The position numbers and the translations under genes were made by a program. A stretch of DNA of 64,000 bases from Saccharina japonica. Lineage: Eukaryota; Sar; Phaeophyceae; Laminariales; Laminariaceae. Within the stretch, counting starts at the first letter, position 1. Each line of letters begins with the position of its first letter. The DNA lies in NCBI GenBank assembly GCA_008828725.1, contig MEHQ01002578.1, positions 1-64,000 of the forward strand, given 5' to 3'. The notes beneath the pieces are model-generated. The model was given only the letters and a program-made list of their open reading frames with translations. It was not told the origin of the DNA and made no database searches. This document shows, piece after piece, positions 36,901-42,776 of the stretch.

Positions 36901-39900
36901 TCCGTGCAGCTTTTGTTTTCTAATATTTTCCACACCACCTAGGTACATGTTTCTCCGGGTATACATAACCGATCAAATTTTCAAAAGTACCTATATAACG
37001 CTTGCTCTTCCGCGCAGGTGTTTCTGGAAAAAAAAAAAAAAAAACATTCTCTGCATCTTCACTTCCAAAAAAACATAAATATATTTATTTATTTTTATTT
37101 CAATAATACGAAGAGTGTAATTAGCACTGGACTATTTAAACAACGGATTTCATCAGCTCTCGGCGTTCTGCAGGTGATATGACATTCCGATTAGAAAAAA
37201 AACGAAAACTGAAGGAGAAAAAAGCAAAATACTGAACCCGGAACCTCATTTATATTTCATTCTTGGCTGTTTCTTAAGGAAGTTCGATTTGTTTCAGTTC
37301 GATTGGTTTTTTTCAGCCCATTATTGATGTTTTTGACCGGGAACGCGTGCTAATCGGCCGTGCGCTTCTCGGGATGAGTGCGCCCAACATCTCAGAGGTA
37401 TCCAACGCAAAAAACCGCTTCTCCATCAAAGCATTTTCAAGTTCTTGAGGTATGTGGCATTTCGAATAATATCCAACAAATAACATTCCAGAAGCACAAA
37501 CTATTCAAAATTTCCGTAATTTCTGACTCGAAAGTGCCTTCAAATTGTATTTGATGTCTATTGTTCGATTTGAGAAAAAGCTGGATATTTCAAACTGCTT
37601 CGATAGAGAAGCGGATTTTCGCGTTGGATACCTGTGGGATGGAAGGGGAATGCATTCCGAGAAGCGCACGACCCTTTCGACGGCGTTCCGGGTCAAAAAC
37701 ATCAATAAATGGCCGAAATAAACAAATCGAACTGAAACAAATCGAACTTCCCTAAGAAACAGCCTTTTTTTTTACAGGGTTTCCACCCGACAGATGTAAA
37801 AATAGGGGTCGCCAAACGATTCCTTTCATCGAGCTACAGGTCATCTGATATATTTTATTTTCATCGCAACGATATTCCTCGAGATATTCACTGTTTTGTA
37901 AAAAATAGTTGATTTGGCTATGATTATGCCCTCGACAACCCGGAACTTACTTGATTTTAGAGTGGCCGAAAAAATAAATCTGCTCAAACAATATTTGCAG
38001 CCCTGGTGATCACGACTGTGTTAAGCGTTTCTTGCAACCCGTCGTATTTCAAAAGTTATCAGCCGAAGCAGATTGGACAAACTGTACTGCACGGACCATA
38101 CGAGCATGCACTCGGCGGGGCTCGAACTCGCGATCTTGACGCTAACAGGCTTCGTGGTTACCTGCTAGCCCACCGGGGCGACCAGCTTAGGTGCTATAAT
38201 TAATTAATTAAGCGAAAGAGGAAAAATAATATAGGGGAGGTTGATTGGAATTAATTAACTTCGGAAATAAGGTACGCGATGCTAGCGATATGCGGACTAA
38301 GGACAATACCGTATAACACGGAAGAAAGCACACCCCGGTGACAACATTTCGGCATTTAAAAATATTATCACTGGGTGTGCTGTTGTGGAGGGGTGTGCTA
38401 TCTAACGCATCCTCGGTGATAAACACCATGCACGAGATTCTTGCAGCTAGGGGGGGTGGTAACAAGGGGGTGTGCTAACAGCATTATTGGTTAACAAGGA
38501 GAGTTAACAGACCACAACCAGATTCAGGGGGTGTGGTAATGAGAGGGTGTAATAACGGTATATCAATGATTTCTATGGAGTGAGTGTGAACAGACCCCGG
38601 CCAGAATACAGGGGGTGTGTTAGCAAGGGGTGTACTAACGCACGACAAGCTTAGTCTAAAACCGGTTTGTTTTTCTATTCTAACGTATTGCCAGTAATGG
38701 TAAGGCAAACGCTTGAAACCCGGGGATAGCAGTAAAAATCCCCACCCTGCTTCGTACGATACCGCAAAACGGTTACCGGTACAGGTACCATACAGGTACT
38801 CATTGATGAAACCCCGAGAGTCGCACCGCTAGTGCTGCAGGTGCTTCGCCGGTATCGGTACCGGTACCAGTAGCCGGGGCTTGGCACAGGGCGGACGTAG
38901 AATATGTGATAACGATAGTGCCAGAACCGGTAAGCGCGCTGGTCCCAGAGAAAAACGACATGACCGTCGCCCGAGGCGCGGCAGCAGCAGCTAAGTGGGG
39001 TCGAAGCCGCAGACTCGTTCGGCCCACTGTGAGGGGGCGCAGCAGTTGGTGTCCATACCGGTGCGGGTTGATGGTGAATTGTGAATGATATCCATCCACC
39101 AGGTGGTGTGATAGCTGTGGAGTTTGACACTGTTTTCAGGCGCACACATGTAGGGGGGGTGTTATCTAACGTACCCCCGGTGATAAAGTGACGGTAAAAA
39201 AAAAAAAACATCACCCGGTGTGCTTATGTGGGGGGGTGTGTTATCTAAGGGGGGTGTGCTTTCTTCCGTGTTATACGGTATATCGTGGCCGCCACCTCCC
39301 AACCTCCAAGAATCCCGCCGACAAGAGCACGAACGAACAACACACACTTCCAAAAGAGCAATATCATACTAAAACAAATATTCAAATCAGTTCGTACATA
39401 ATTCCAATGTGCCCTCCCGCGCGCTTACCTCCTTCACCCGTTCCGCCTGGATGTCGACGACTCGAGCCACCAGAGTGTCCAACCCCCATAACTCCTTCTC
39501 AAGACCGACTACCTCGGGGTTAGTTTCGAAGAAACATTTCTCCCTCGCCCGAACGTCCTCTGCCGGCGTGTCATTGTCCACCTCCGCCGGAGTGCGGTTA
39601 ACCACCGCGATAAACCCGAGCTTGAGCTGAACGTGTCCCGGTTCCATGCGAAGTTTTGCTCTGATTCCGCAGCCAGCTTGCACGTTGTCCACTATGGTCA
39701 CGACCCCGAGAGTGCGCTTGCCTTGCGGGTCGAATTTCTTGGCCAGCATGATCGCCTCCGCGTTGGCGAAATCTTCCATGGCCGGGATGACGACGAGGAT
39801 GACCATGTTCTCGTTCTCCATGTACTTAGTCACGAGTGAGACGGTCTCGGCATGGATGTCCTGGCTGCCATCTGCGGAGTAGTGGGTGATCCCCGGCGGC

Positions 39901-40337
39901 AGATCGATCAGGGTTAGAGTTGGGCCGGAGGGACGCACAATCCTCAGGTAGACGGGAGTTCCGCTGACCGCAGCTCCATCCCCAGCAAGCTCGACCGTTA
40001 GCGCCTCAATTGCAGGGCCGATGTCGGCAATCTCGATCCGCCTCCCTGCATCCAGGCCAGCTTCTCCGCCTATGAGGGCGTGGGGTTCCGAGTCCGGGAT
40101 GGCCTGCAGGCTCAGAACCAGAGGCACGCGCGTGGTGATGTTTTGACCACGAGGCAGCTTCATGCCACCGAGCGCCTCCAGAACGGATGATTTTCCCGCA
40201 CTCTGCGCTCCGGCAACGACGATGCCCGGGATAGAGACCCCATCAACGCCCTGGAGCTCTGCGCGAACCTGCTCCAACGCCGCGAGCGTGGGACTCAACC
40301 GCGCGTCGATCTCGGTGATAATAGCGCTGGGAGGCAT
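12655..40337 (-). CDS. Dynamin-family (Mx/dynamin-like) large GTPase, four exons
   Basis: Joined exons 40337-39429, 14813-14541, 14246-13689 and 12918-12655 read in one frame to a TAG stop, about 667 residues, usual for Mx/dynamin-like proteins. Domain order is GTPase (about residues 1-280), bundle/stalk (about 290-570) and GED (about 580-667). Motifs seen: P-loop GAQSAGKSS, the PRGQNITTR switch I Thr, a G3 reading DLPPG and a G4 reading TIVD. All three introns are phase 0 with GT-AG ends, and the protein reads smoothly across each junction (ERVKE/FIPRF, RITE/GVVLDF, FNLQ/VSLHVY). Family members self-assemble and remodel membranes using GTP; the substrate here is unknown. A frame opening with GTG at 40412 lies just after an in-frame TAA, so the ATG at 40337 is the likelier start. 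G3 and G4 depart from consensus, so GTP hydrolysis may be altered. Family assignment is firm; function is not. Confidence 0.9.
12919..13688 (-). other. Intron 3 of the dynamin-like gene, with a SINE inserted
   Basis: 770-bp intron between CAG|GTATGC and GCACAG|GTG. About 330 bp of it is the most complete SINE copy in the window, in the same orientation as the gene. Confidence 0.75.
13016..13350 (-). repeat. SINE, most complete copy (tRNA-like head, body, A-rich tail)
   Basis: On the minus strand it begins with a tRNA-like head (13346-13262) with A-box-like TGGGCTAGCAGGTAACC and B-box-like GAGTTTGAGCCC. A body follows with the recurring core GATCCGGGGTCACAAAGTAG (plus-strand reading). It ends ATGGGATGG followed by an A-rich tail. 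At least eight other copies or pieces occur in the window in both orientations. The head, A tail and dispersal are typical of a tRNA-derived SINE mobilised by a LINE. The anticodon arm does not fold cleanly. Confidence 0.75.
13689..14246 (-). CDS. Dynamin-like GTPase, exon 3 (stalk)
   Basis: 186 codons between CAG|GGTGTG and CTGCAG|GTATGC. It encodes the helical stalk, with recognisable stretches such as LPNLLAGPVFDVLF, the 'VLAKDVGSYMKRVL' helix and LVGDFMKSKEDKAM. It ends AVFNLQ, which lines up with the AVQDLQ-type segment leading into the GED of related proteins. Introns on either side are about 294 bp and 770 bp. Confidence 0.88.
14541..14813 (-). CDS. Dynamin-like GTPase, exon 2 (start of stalk)
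   Basis: A 91-codon exon preceded by a pyrimidine-rich tract and AG (minus strand ...GATAAG|TTC) and ended by GAG|GTTAGT. It begins FIPRFVEQSKRRIEEL, continuing the helix that closes exon 1 (DIQAERVKE), as expected where the dynamin GTPase passes into the bundle-signalling and stalk helices. It joins exon 1 across the 24.6-kb intron without a gap in the expected alignment. Confidence 0.88.
14888..14922 (+). repeat. (GTT)n microsatellite in dynamin intron 1
   Basis: About nine GTT triplets some 75 bp upstream (gene sense) of exon 2, followed by TCTTCACATTAAACTCG. Confidence 0.95.
15204..15464 (-). CDS. Coding-like fragment inside dynamin intron 1, unidentified
   Basis: Minus-strand frame with natural-looking composition (EDPFNVERFLLSVGVYNAVP, DRFGLLSIDVMALVGCFVSL). 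No ATG and no clear acceptor. It could be a decayed mobile-element gene. A related phrase, GCACTTC-GACAG, is repeated at its end. No family recognised. Confidence 0.2.
   Translation of the reverse strand: MCACIVEDPFNVERFLLSVGVYNAVPNTDVQDRFGLLSIDVMALVGCFVSLCARGLSSWQHFRQQLRAPSCSHAYRVFLYRQHFGQ
15560..15791 (-). CDS. Candidate exon inside dynamin intron 1, Ala/Arg-rich
   Basis: A strong acceptor on the minus strand (TTTTCTTTTCCAG|A) opens a frame reading PSTLSNEGESEEPTGKNSNK and then an Ala/Arg-rich stretch with a duplicated 25-bp unit (ERAGAAAQQRAGAATRE). It ends at a TGA near 15551. It could be an alternative exon of the surrounding gene or part of another gene. Unidentified. Confidence 0.25.
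15961..16133 (+). CDS. Candidate first exon, plus strand, inside dynamin intron 1
   Basis: ATG at 15961 opens MASASAHKNEIDIAAYTDGQ and stays open to CTTGAGG|GTGAGT near 16133. The Arg/Lys-rich end (RRVRSSKKVSVRL) could be nuclear or merely basic. A second coding-like exon follows at 16447. Unidentified. Confidence 0.25.
16447..16578 (+). CDS. Candidate internal exon, plus strand, unidentified
   Basis: The frame reads APAFFGIKHTRKYGGTVTID and SIVLRDLAEHMCQDIIGVEL and ends CTCAAG|GTAAGG, a near-consensus donor in phase 0. The acceptor is uncertain (TTTTTAG at about 16451). The composition looks protein-like. It lies antisense to the dynamin gene and might belong with 15961-16133. Confidence 0.3.
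16880..16960 (-). repeat. tRNA-like relic followed by a T run
   Basis: Minus strand has TAGTCAAACGGTCACC (A-box-like), GGCTTGAGTTCGATCC (B box) and then a run of T, a pol III terminator. No acceptor stem pairs, so it is a tRNA-derived relic or SINE head, not a functional tRNA. Confidence 0.4.
16961..19260. other. Intronic stretch, nothing firm
   Basis: CA/GCAG-rich short repeats at 17035-17070 and 17360-17460, a tRNA-B-box-like GATCGAGCTCAAACCTCGAC near 17763, and several unsupported frames. Confidence 0.35.
19296..19518 (+). CDS. Candidate internal exon, plus strand, unidentified
   Basis: Between an AG at 19295 and ACG|GTGAGT at 19518 the frame reads VGITPRAKLGSAAVGHTSDD and NRDGIPMLYCNFNATLENGS, then ARNPYIFVLVRDYAAEQKRG. 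The donor is good. The complementary strand is also open here, so strand is not certain. No family recognised. Confidence 0.3.
19846..19980 (+). CDS. Candidate exon fragment, plus strand, basic
   Basis: The frame reads KLKERVAALMTKGAARLSLE and DDGPITRSKTRRRETLDE, ending GATGAG|GTGAGA. The basic 'GPITRSK' phrase resembles linkers in retroelement polyproteins, but nothing diagnostic (RT, integrase) is nearby. Low confidence. Confidence 0.2.
20575..20845. repeat. MITE of the CATGCTACGGTAGAGG family, reverse copy
   Basis: Starts ACATGCTATCTGAAGGTAGA, has CCGATGAGCAATCCCATGG and TTCCGACGATTTTGGGAT, the reverse complement of the family interior. Confidence 0.55.
21003..21247 (+). CDS. Coding-like fragment, plus strand, unidentified
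   Basis: After an AG at about 21000 the plus strand is open and reads ALRDAGYLRLDAKDSVANKG and GGFWFDKVVDSFFTTAQVVP before a TGA. The segment CCAGCATGTAGCACACAC recurs shortly after its end. Could be a relic of a mobile-element gene. Confidence 0.2.
21640..22240 (-). pseudogene. Minus-strand coding-like region in two frames, possible broken mobile-element gene
   Basis: Two adjacent minus-strand open frames have GC-rich third positions and natural composition. The first (about 22240-21950) reads RDAIRRSAYKHDMSTDYLRQ and then EEVCFRQLIEDPGTSFYRLA. The second (about 21800-21640) reads APLDVLRELFDHHDSIITDD and ARSRVRNLLQEYKRWSNADE to a TGA. They are out of frame, so there is either an intron (an acceptor-like ATAACAG|G lies before the second) or a frameshift. 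No family recognised. The region sits in dynamin intron 1, same strand. Confidence 0.3.
22740..23375. repeat. GATATCCAATATC-type repeat block
   Basis: About six degenerate units carrying GATATTCAACAT / GATATCCAATATCAC and GTGTGGTGTTGGG, interspersed with GGGAAATGTCACC. Individual motifs are palindromic. A related block is at 29770-30290. Confidence 0.6.
23436..23612 (-). repeat. SINE copy, body and tail
   Basis: Plus-strand phrases CATCCCTTTCATCATCTTCG, ATCAGGGGTCACAAAGTAGG and GTCGACTTTCATCGAAATGT match the SINE body. The tRNA-like head is missing. Confidence 0.7.
23640..25259. other. Intronic stretch, CTG-rich microsatellites, no gene seen
   Basis: Repeated GGCCGAACTTT/CCAACTTTCGACAGGCA phrases at 23740-23900, CTG runs, and a G run at 25000-25013. 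Confidence 0.4.
24178..24245 (+). repeat. (CTG)n-rich stretch
   Basis: Imperfect CTG/TAC triplets; another CTG run is at 24443-24487. Confidence 0.85.
25260..28255. repeat. CAATTCCAATTAATAGACAG repeat array, about 3 kb, with internal inversion
   Basis: Right part (27640-28220): units of about 50-55 bp reading GGACAATTCCAATTAATAGA-CAGCACCCAAAATCA. Middle part (27240-27560): the reverse complement (TCTATTAATAGGAATGGTTC ... CCTTCCAATTGAAATTG). Left part (25600-25920): a diverged version in the first orientation (GGCAATTCCATTTAATTGAC). Segments 26130-27100 are less regular. No coding frame is convincing in the block. Confidence 0.7.
28261..28389 (+). CDS. Small ORF or first exon, 42 codons, KRKR motif
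   Basis: ATG 28261 to TGA reads MATSSGKVHGSKRKRGQSYA, then DASELPLSPEFEKYFAACVG. The composition changes sharply from the AT-rich palindromic array that ends just before it. GTAGGAAAG inside the last codons could act as a donor. The KRKR cluster would suit a nuclear signal. Isolated and unrecognised. Confidence 0.25.
   Translation: MATSSGKVHGSKRKRGQSYADASELPLSPEFEKYFAACVGKG
28485..28560 (+). repeat. Direct repeat, about 70 bp, copy 1
   Basis: GCGCAGGAGGCCTCATCCAA ... TACTTACATTAAATGATCCT, repeated at 28858-28930. Confidence 0.75.
28858..28930 (+). repeat. Direct repeat, about 70 bp, copy 2
   Basis: GCGCAGGAGGCCTCATCCAA ... ATTAAATGACCCTCGGTA; ends in the same TGAGACA phrase. Confidence 0.75.
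28958..29040 (-). repeat. tRNA-like SINE head, variant family
   Basis: Minus strand begins GGTCGCCCCGATGGTCTA, as in the other heads, and later has GGGATCGAGTCTC as a B box. CTATTAATAG (29011-29020) replaces the CTAG expected in the A-box region, which would disrupt the promoter. Confidence 0.55.
29770..30290. repeat. GATATTCAATATC-type repeat block, second
   Basis: Repeated AGATGATATTCAATATCAC, CAGACAGGTT and GATATTGAATA phrases at loose spacing, as at 22740-23375. Confidence 0.55.
30330..30490 (+). repeat. GC-rich minisatellite, GGGATCCCGCGAGGC unit
   Basis: Six or so copies of a 25-30 bp unit: CGGGTTTCCCGCGAG, GGGATCCCGCGAGGCACGAC, GGGATCCCGCAAGGCGTGAG, GGTATCCCGCCAGGCTGTTG. GGGATCCC is palindromic. 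Confidence 0.65.
30605..31205. repeat. MITE of the CATGCTACGGTAGAGG family with about 345 bp of extra sequence
   Basis: Starts GACGCATGCTACGAG. Family interior is recognised at 30640-30725 and 31068-31200 (CCGATGAGCAATCCC, TTCCGACGATATTGGGTTAA). The stretch 30725-31067 is foreign to other copies; it is GC-mixed and ends with GGGGTAGTGGGGTGTCAGG. It may be a second insertion with unclear ends. Confidence 0.45.
31416..31608 (-). repeat. SINE copy, body and tail
   Basis: Carries ATCTGGGGTCACAAAGTAGG, the CTCCCCCACTGCGGCTCGTG segment and TTCGACTCGCATCGAATTGT. Head missing. It lies 270 bp from the next copy. Confidence 0.7.
32029..32436 (+). repeat. Left LTR of the 4.8-kb element
   Basis: Matches 36392-36791 over its length with scattered substitutions and small indels, including an 11-bp extra segment CTCCTGTGTGG-like near 32269. 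It begins TGTTTGTGG and ends near CATAAACA. A large share of differences are transitions. Confidence 0.85.
32524..33294 (+). pseudogene. LTR-element protein, N-terminal part, interrupted by one in-frame TAA
   Basis: ATG 32524 opens 117 codons (MALRSEEFWRGCVGDGQQQR; then helix-rich QVEELRVQLAAATAAGATSN) to a TAA at 32875. The same frame resumes four codons later at ATG 32890 and runs to 33294, becoming acidic (EPEVEKLDDAVQQQHRAEEE). About 251 residues if the TAA is read through or is a recent mutation. A one-base shift in the G run near 33220 moves the apparent coding to the next frame. It lies inside the LTR element, in the place of gag, but no zinc knuckle or protease motif is seen. Confidence 0.4.
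33225..33735 (+). pseudogene. LTR-element protein, C-terminal part with repeated [FY]P[FY]DPGK motif
   Basis: In the next frame the sequence reads PPPLSSLVKQQQLRGHEGVS, QQQWDGDGMDGGVPRGG and NYPFDPGK (about 33379). After a Ser run comes SFPFDPGKQA (about 33502). A third copy, TFPYDPGKS (about 33719), follows non-coding-looking sequence. The repeated heptapeptide with Gly-rich linkers suggests a modular or binding repeat. The frame relation to the upstream part implies an indel or an intron. Not a family I recognise. Confidence 0.35.
33736..36189 (+). other. Non-coding interior of the LTR element
   Basis: About 2.4 kb with no convincing coding frame. It holds CAGCAG-type short repeats (33860-34030), the tandem repeat at 34090-34310 and three G runs (near 35265, 35940 and 36020), each resembling a polypurine tract followed by a TAGTAGCTG- or CTGCTATG-like sequence. 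Confidence 0.5.
34090..34310 (+). repeat. Degenerate tandem repeat inside the LTR element (about 60-70 bp unit)
   Basis: Units share GGCTTGATTTTACAGCGCATG, then a variable part, then AAATTACTGCTGATT. Related GATTCTACAGCAGCAGTGCATGAT phrases occur from 33860 on. Each unit carries a TTTTACAG acceptor-like end. Confidence 0.55.
36190..36345 (+). repeat. Subterminal tandem repeat before the right LTR
   Basis: About four copies of a unit near 50 bp with the phrase TTGCCGTTTTACCTTGGCAA followed by GATGGAATTTGGG. Each copy contains the small palindrome TTGCC...GGCAA. Confidence 0.65.
36392..36791 (+). repeat. Right LTR of the 4.8-kb element
   Basis: Direct repeat of the left LTR, preceded by AATAGGGGGC and followed by the target duplication CCGCC. 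By eye the two LTRs are roughly 95% identical, so insertion is not brand new. Confidence 0.85.
36894..37261. other. AT-rich intronic stretch, A run
   Basis: An 18-base A run near 37027-37044 and AT-rich sequence; nothing else seen. Confidence 0.4.
37262..37764. repeat. Foldback element with arms of about 180 bp
   Basis: The left arm (GGCTGTTTCTTAAGGAAGTT, then CGATTTGTTTCAGTTCGATT, through TATCCAACGC) is the imperfect reverse complement of 37590-37764 (AATCGAACTGAAACAAATCG, ...TAAGAAACAGCC). About 150 bp of AT-rich loop separates them. Confidence 0.7.
38088..38192 (-). repeat. SINE head only (tRNA-like)
   Basis: Nearly identical to the head at 13262-13350: minus-strand GGTCGCCCCGGTGGGCTAGC at the start and GCGAGTTCGAGCCCCGCC as the B box. 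No body follows, so it is a truncated or head-only copy. Confidence 0.65.
38306..39281. mobile_element. TIR element, 976 bp, perfect 31-bp terminal inverted repeats
   Basis: 38306-38336 and 39251-39281 are exact reverse complements (ATACCGTATAACACGGAAGA ... AAGCACACCCC). Subterminal GGGTGTGCTANC phrases recur many times in both arms. No transposase frame. Flanking TA could be the target duplication. It ends 147 bp from dynamin exon 1 and lies in intron 1. Confidence 0.75.
39429..40337 (-). CDS. Dynamin-like GTPase, exon 1 (GTPase domain)
   Basis: Encodes 303 residues from ATG 40337 and ends GAG|GTAAGC, a strong donor in phase 0. It contains the whole GTPase domain. G1 is intact (GAQSAGKSS) and the switch I segment PRGQNITTRVPL is typical. 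G3 carries one extra Pro (LIDLPPGITH; dynamins normally have DLPG). G4 reads VVTIVDN, with Ile where TKxD has Lys. Codons are GC-rich at third positions, unlike the flanking AT-rich repeats. The frame stays open for 25 codons upstream, back to a non-ATG codon after a TAA, so an upstream non-coding exon is possible. Confidence 0.9.
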
Positions 40338-40475
40338 ATTGTTGATCGACGACCAAGCTTCGGTCGCCGTAGTTTGAGCCGAAGGTGGTTGTGAACTGGA
40401 GACGCCGACCACTTATATATATACGTGTGTGAGGTCTCGCATATAAGTGCCAGGTGCTTTGTCGCCTTCGGTGTA

Positions 40476-40649
40476 TTATGGTATTTTTATGTTTAATCTT
40501 TTAGGGGTCGAATAAATGGCGAGCTCTACTGGTCGGAACCACGGCCGAGATACGCGCATTCCGACGAACCCTTGGTCCTTGGTGCTTTCCTCGGCCGTAT
40601 GCTGTATCTCGACAAAGGCCACCTGGAGAGTCAGCGTCGAGTCCACGAC
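40476..40649 (-). CDS. Candidate terminal exon just upstream of the dynamin gene
   Basis: TTATTTCTGCAG|GTC opens 57 codons in phase 0: VVDSTLTLQVAFVEIQHTAE, then KDQGFVGMRVSRPWFRPVEL, to TAA. It ends about 140 bp before the dynamin ATG on the same strand. It is either the end of a neighbouring gene or an alternative 5' exon. Unidentified. Confidence 0.3.
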   Translation of the reverse strand, partial: VVDSTLTLQVAFVEIQHTAEESTKDQGFVGMRVSRPWFRPVELAIYSTPKRLNIKIP

Positions 40650-40982
40650 CTGCAGAAATAAATCGCGATACGGCGGTGGTGCGAGCATTAAATATATAAA
40701 CGAGAGTAGGTATTCTAAATAAAAATAATACAAAAGCCTACTATGAATACGTATTATACTGCTGTACCAGGTACCAGGTATGTAATGTAATGTTGCGATA
40801 AAAACCACGTGTGTGTACGGAGCGACGACGCAACATCAGCCACGGCGGAATTAATGATGGTGTTATACGTATTATACGTACGGCTGTAGTCGCTAGTCGC
40901 TATTAATAGCGGAACCCGACGCAAGTCGCCGTGGGAAGATAGTGCTGAAATCTTCTCGCGTTCAAAATACAAGGCACGTACC

Positions 40983-41103
40983 GTAGTGGGGAGGGGGGAG
41001 AAGAGCCTACTTAGTGACCCCGGATCTGAGTTACCACTAAAGAGGGAGAGAGAAAAGAAGGGCGAAGATAGTAAATGGGATGGAAAAAAAGAAGAAAAAA
41101 AAG
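40983..41103 (+). repeat. SINE copy, 3' half with A-rich tail
   Basis: Plus-strand TAGTGACCCCGGATCTGAGT and GGCGAAGATAGTAAATGGGA, then a poly-purine tail. It lies upstream of the dynamin gene. Confidence 0.65.
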
Positions 41104-41876
41104 TCGCTCGTACGTAGCAAATCTACAATGTCGGTGGAATACTATCATTTATTCTGCTGTATGTAGTACTCTGTTGCTGTGTGTTGTACTCGTAGCGTGT
41201 TGAGCCGATACCAGCATCATCAGTTAGTTGATGGTACATTATACGCAGTGTGTTTGTCCGCGTTGTGTACCAGCGTAACAACTACCAGGTATTAAATAGT
41301 GCTCGGTCTGGATTCCGTGGTGCGCTACGCGCACCACGAGTCGGAGGAGATGTGCGCGCCCCACAGGGGCCCCCGGAGGGCTGCCGGAGGCGAAAAGTTT
41401 GGACATATAATACGTGCGCAAATTTACTCCAAATATGCGTCATATTCGCTTGCCTTGGAAAAAACACAGAAACACGCACAGACAGAACCACCTGCTGCAC
41501 ATAACTGCATGGATGTCAGCGCGCAGGTCAACTATTATTGGAACTTGAAACCACCTACGAGTAGTCCTCTGTATTTGCGAGCCTTTCAAGCCTTGTTTCA
41601 TCCACGGACAGAGAAAACTGTCGTAGTTTTGAGCTAAGTCCCCTCAAAAAGGAAAGCAACAAAGAAATTCAGCATGGAATTGTCAAACATGTCACAAAAC
41701 ATGGCCCAAAAACATAATCGCCTTCGGCGAAATAGCCCCGCACATTTTGTTTGGCCTAAAAATGTGCGGGGGGCGAAAATGGATGTGCGGCAAGCCGCAC
41801 AAGATGTATCTCCTTCTTTTTGTGGTGCGCTAGCCGATGTTTCATACAAATGGTGCAACTGCGCACCGTTTCACCA
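41104..41876. other. Hairpin-rich stretch upstream of the dynamin gene, no gene seen
   Basis: Short perfect hairpins such as GGTGCGCTACGCGCACC (41321-41337), CGCCTTCGGCG (near 41720), and CCGCACATTTT...AAAATGTGCGG (41738-41772). Confidence 0.45.
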
Positions 41877-42010
41877 CCTAATTATAACGCTGGTATAATA
41901 CATGTATACATATTATACGAGCTGCATGCAGCTGAGTGCCCATGTGAGGGGCATACATTTATTAGTAGGGCAAATATATATATGATATATATACGTATAT
42001 ATACGTATAC
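41877..42010 (+). repeat. Direct repeat of about 130 bp, copy 1
   Basis: TATAACGCTGGTATAATACA ... GAGCTGCATGCAGCTGAGTG ... TGATATATATACGTATATA; matches 42643-42776 almost base for base. Confidence 0.85.
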
Positions 42011-42165
42011 TTCGTATTAGGCTACAAGTAGTGACTACTTTATATTATAGACAATCTTTTATATTATAGCACTACTTCTATTGTAATAGACTACTTTTTT
42101 ACATCGATTACTAAGGAAGACTGCTTCTATCACACTCTATACACTTCTTTTTTTTATTTTTTTTT

Positions 42166-42352
42166 TTTTGTCCATCCATTTATTATCTTCTGCCCTTCTT
42201 TCTCTCTCCTCCCTAGTCGTAACTCAGATCGGGCTGGTTCACAAAGCTGGCTTCCTCTCCCTCCTCCCACTACGGTTCTGGCCTTGCATTTTCTATCGCC
42301 GAAGAGACTTCAGCCTTTCCTTTCCCTCGTCGAACTCGCAATCGATATGTGC
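42166..42352 (-). repeat. SINE copy, body and tail
   Basis: Plus-strand phrases CTCCCTAGTCGTAACTCAGA, GGTTCACAAAGCTGGC and GTCGAACTCGCAATCGATAT. It is preceded by a long T run (the A tail on the minus strand). It preserves the uninterrupted CTAG. Confidence 0.7.
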
Positions 42353-42525
42353 CTACCCACCCTACATAATTGGCTTCTAGCAGTTGATTCCTAGACAAAC
42401 CTCAATATTAAGGATTCTTTAAATAAAGCCACGCTGCGGCAGCTTTCAGAACTGTTTTTTGTCCGTTTGTGTCCGTTCGCGACCAGGGGGGTACACCCCC
42501 ACGGGCACATACCCAACCATTATGA

Positions 42526-42645
42526 AGAGCATCTATTGATGCTTCGAAGGGCTGCGCCCTTCTCAGCATCAAATATCTCCTCATTATGAAGAGCATCTAT
42601 TGATGCTTCGAAGGGCTGCGCCCTTCTCAGCATCAATATCTCCTC
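42526..42645 (+). repeat. Tandem duplication of about 60 bp with hairpin
   Basis: CATTATGAAGAGCATCTATT ... GAAGGGCTGCGCCCTTC ... ATATCTCCT occurs twice in a row. The GAAGGGC/GCCCTTC part is a stable hairpin. Confidence 0.85.
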
Positions 42646-42776
42646 ATTATAACGCTGGTATAATACATGTATACATATTATACGAGCTGCATGCAGCTGA
42701 GTGCCGATGTGAGGGGCATACATTTATCAGTAGGGAAAATATATATATGATATATATACGTATATATATAAATATA
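42643..42776 (+). repeat. Direct repeat of about 130 bp, copy 2
   Basis: Same as 41877-42010; 766 bp downstream. Confidence 0.85.

Larger units (their letters stand above)
14814..39428 (-). other. Giant intron 1 of the dynamin-like gene (24,615 bp)
   Basis: Bounded by GTAAGC after exon 1 and a pyrimidine tract plus AG before exon 2. The intron contains SINE copies, an LTR element, foldback and TIR elements, microsatellites and palindromic arrays. That exon 2 directly continues exon 1 is inferred from reading frame and dynamin domain order. A transcript spanning 39429 to 14813 would prove it. Confidence 0.8.

Noticed and set aside
38675..39214. 179-codon minus-strand frame rich in Tyr/Arg/Thr
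   Set aside because: Lies wholly in the TIR element and is made of GGTACCGG-type repeats; no recognisable domain.
40338..40412. GTG start for the dynamin protein at 40412
   Set aside because: Eukaryotic gene; GTG follows an in-frame TAA directly and an ATG in the right place lies at 40337.
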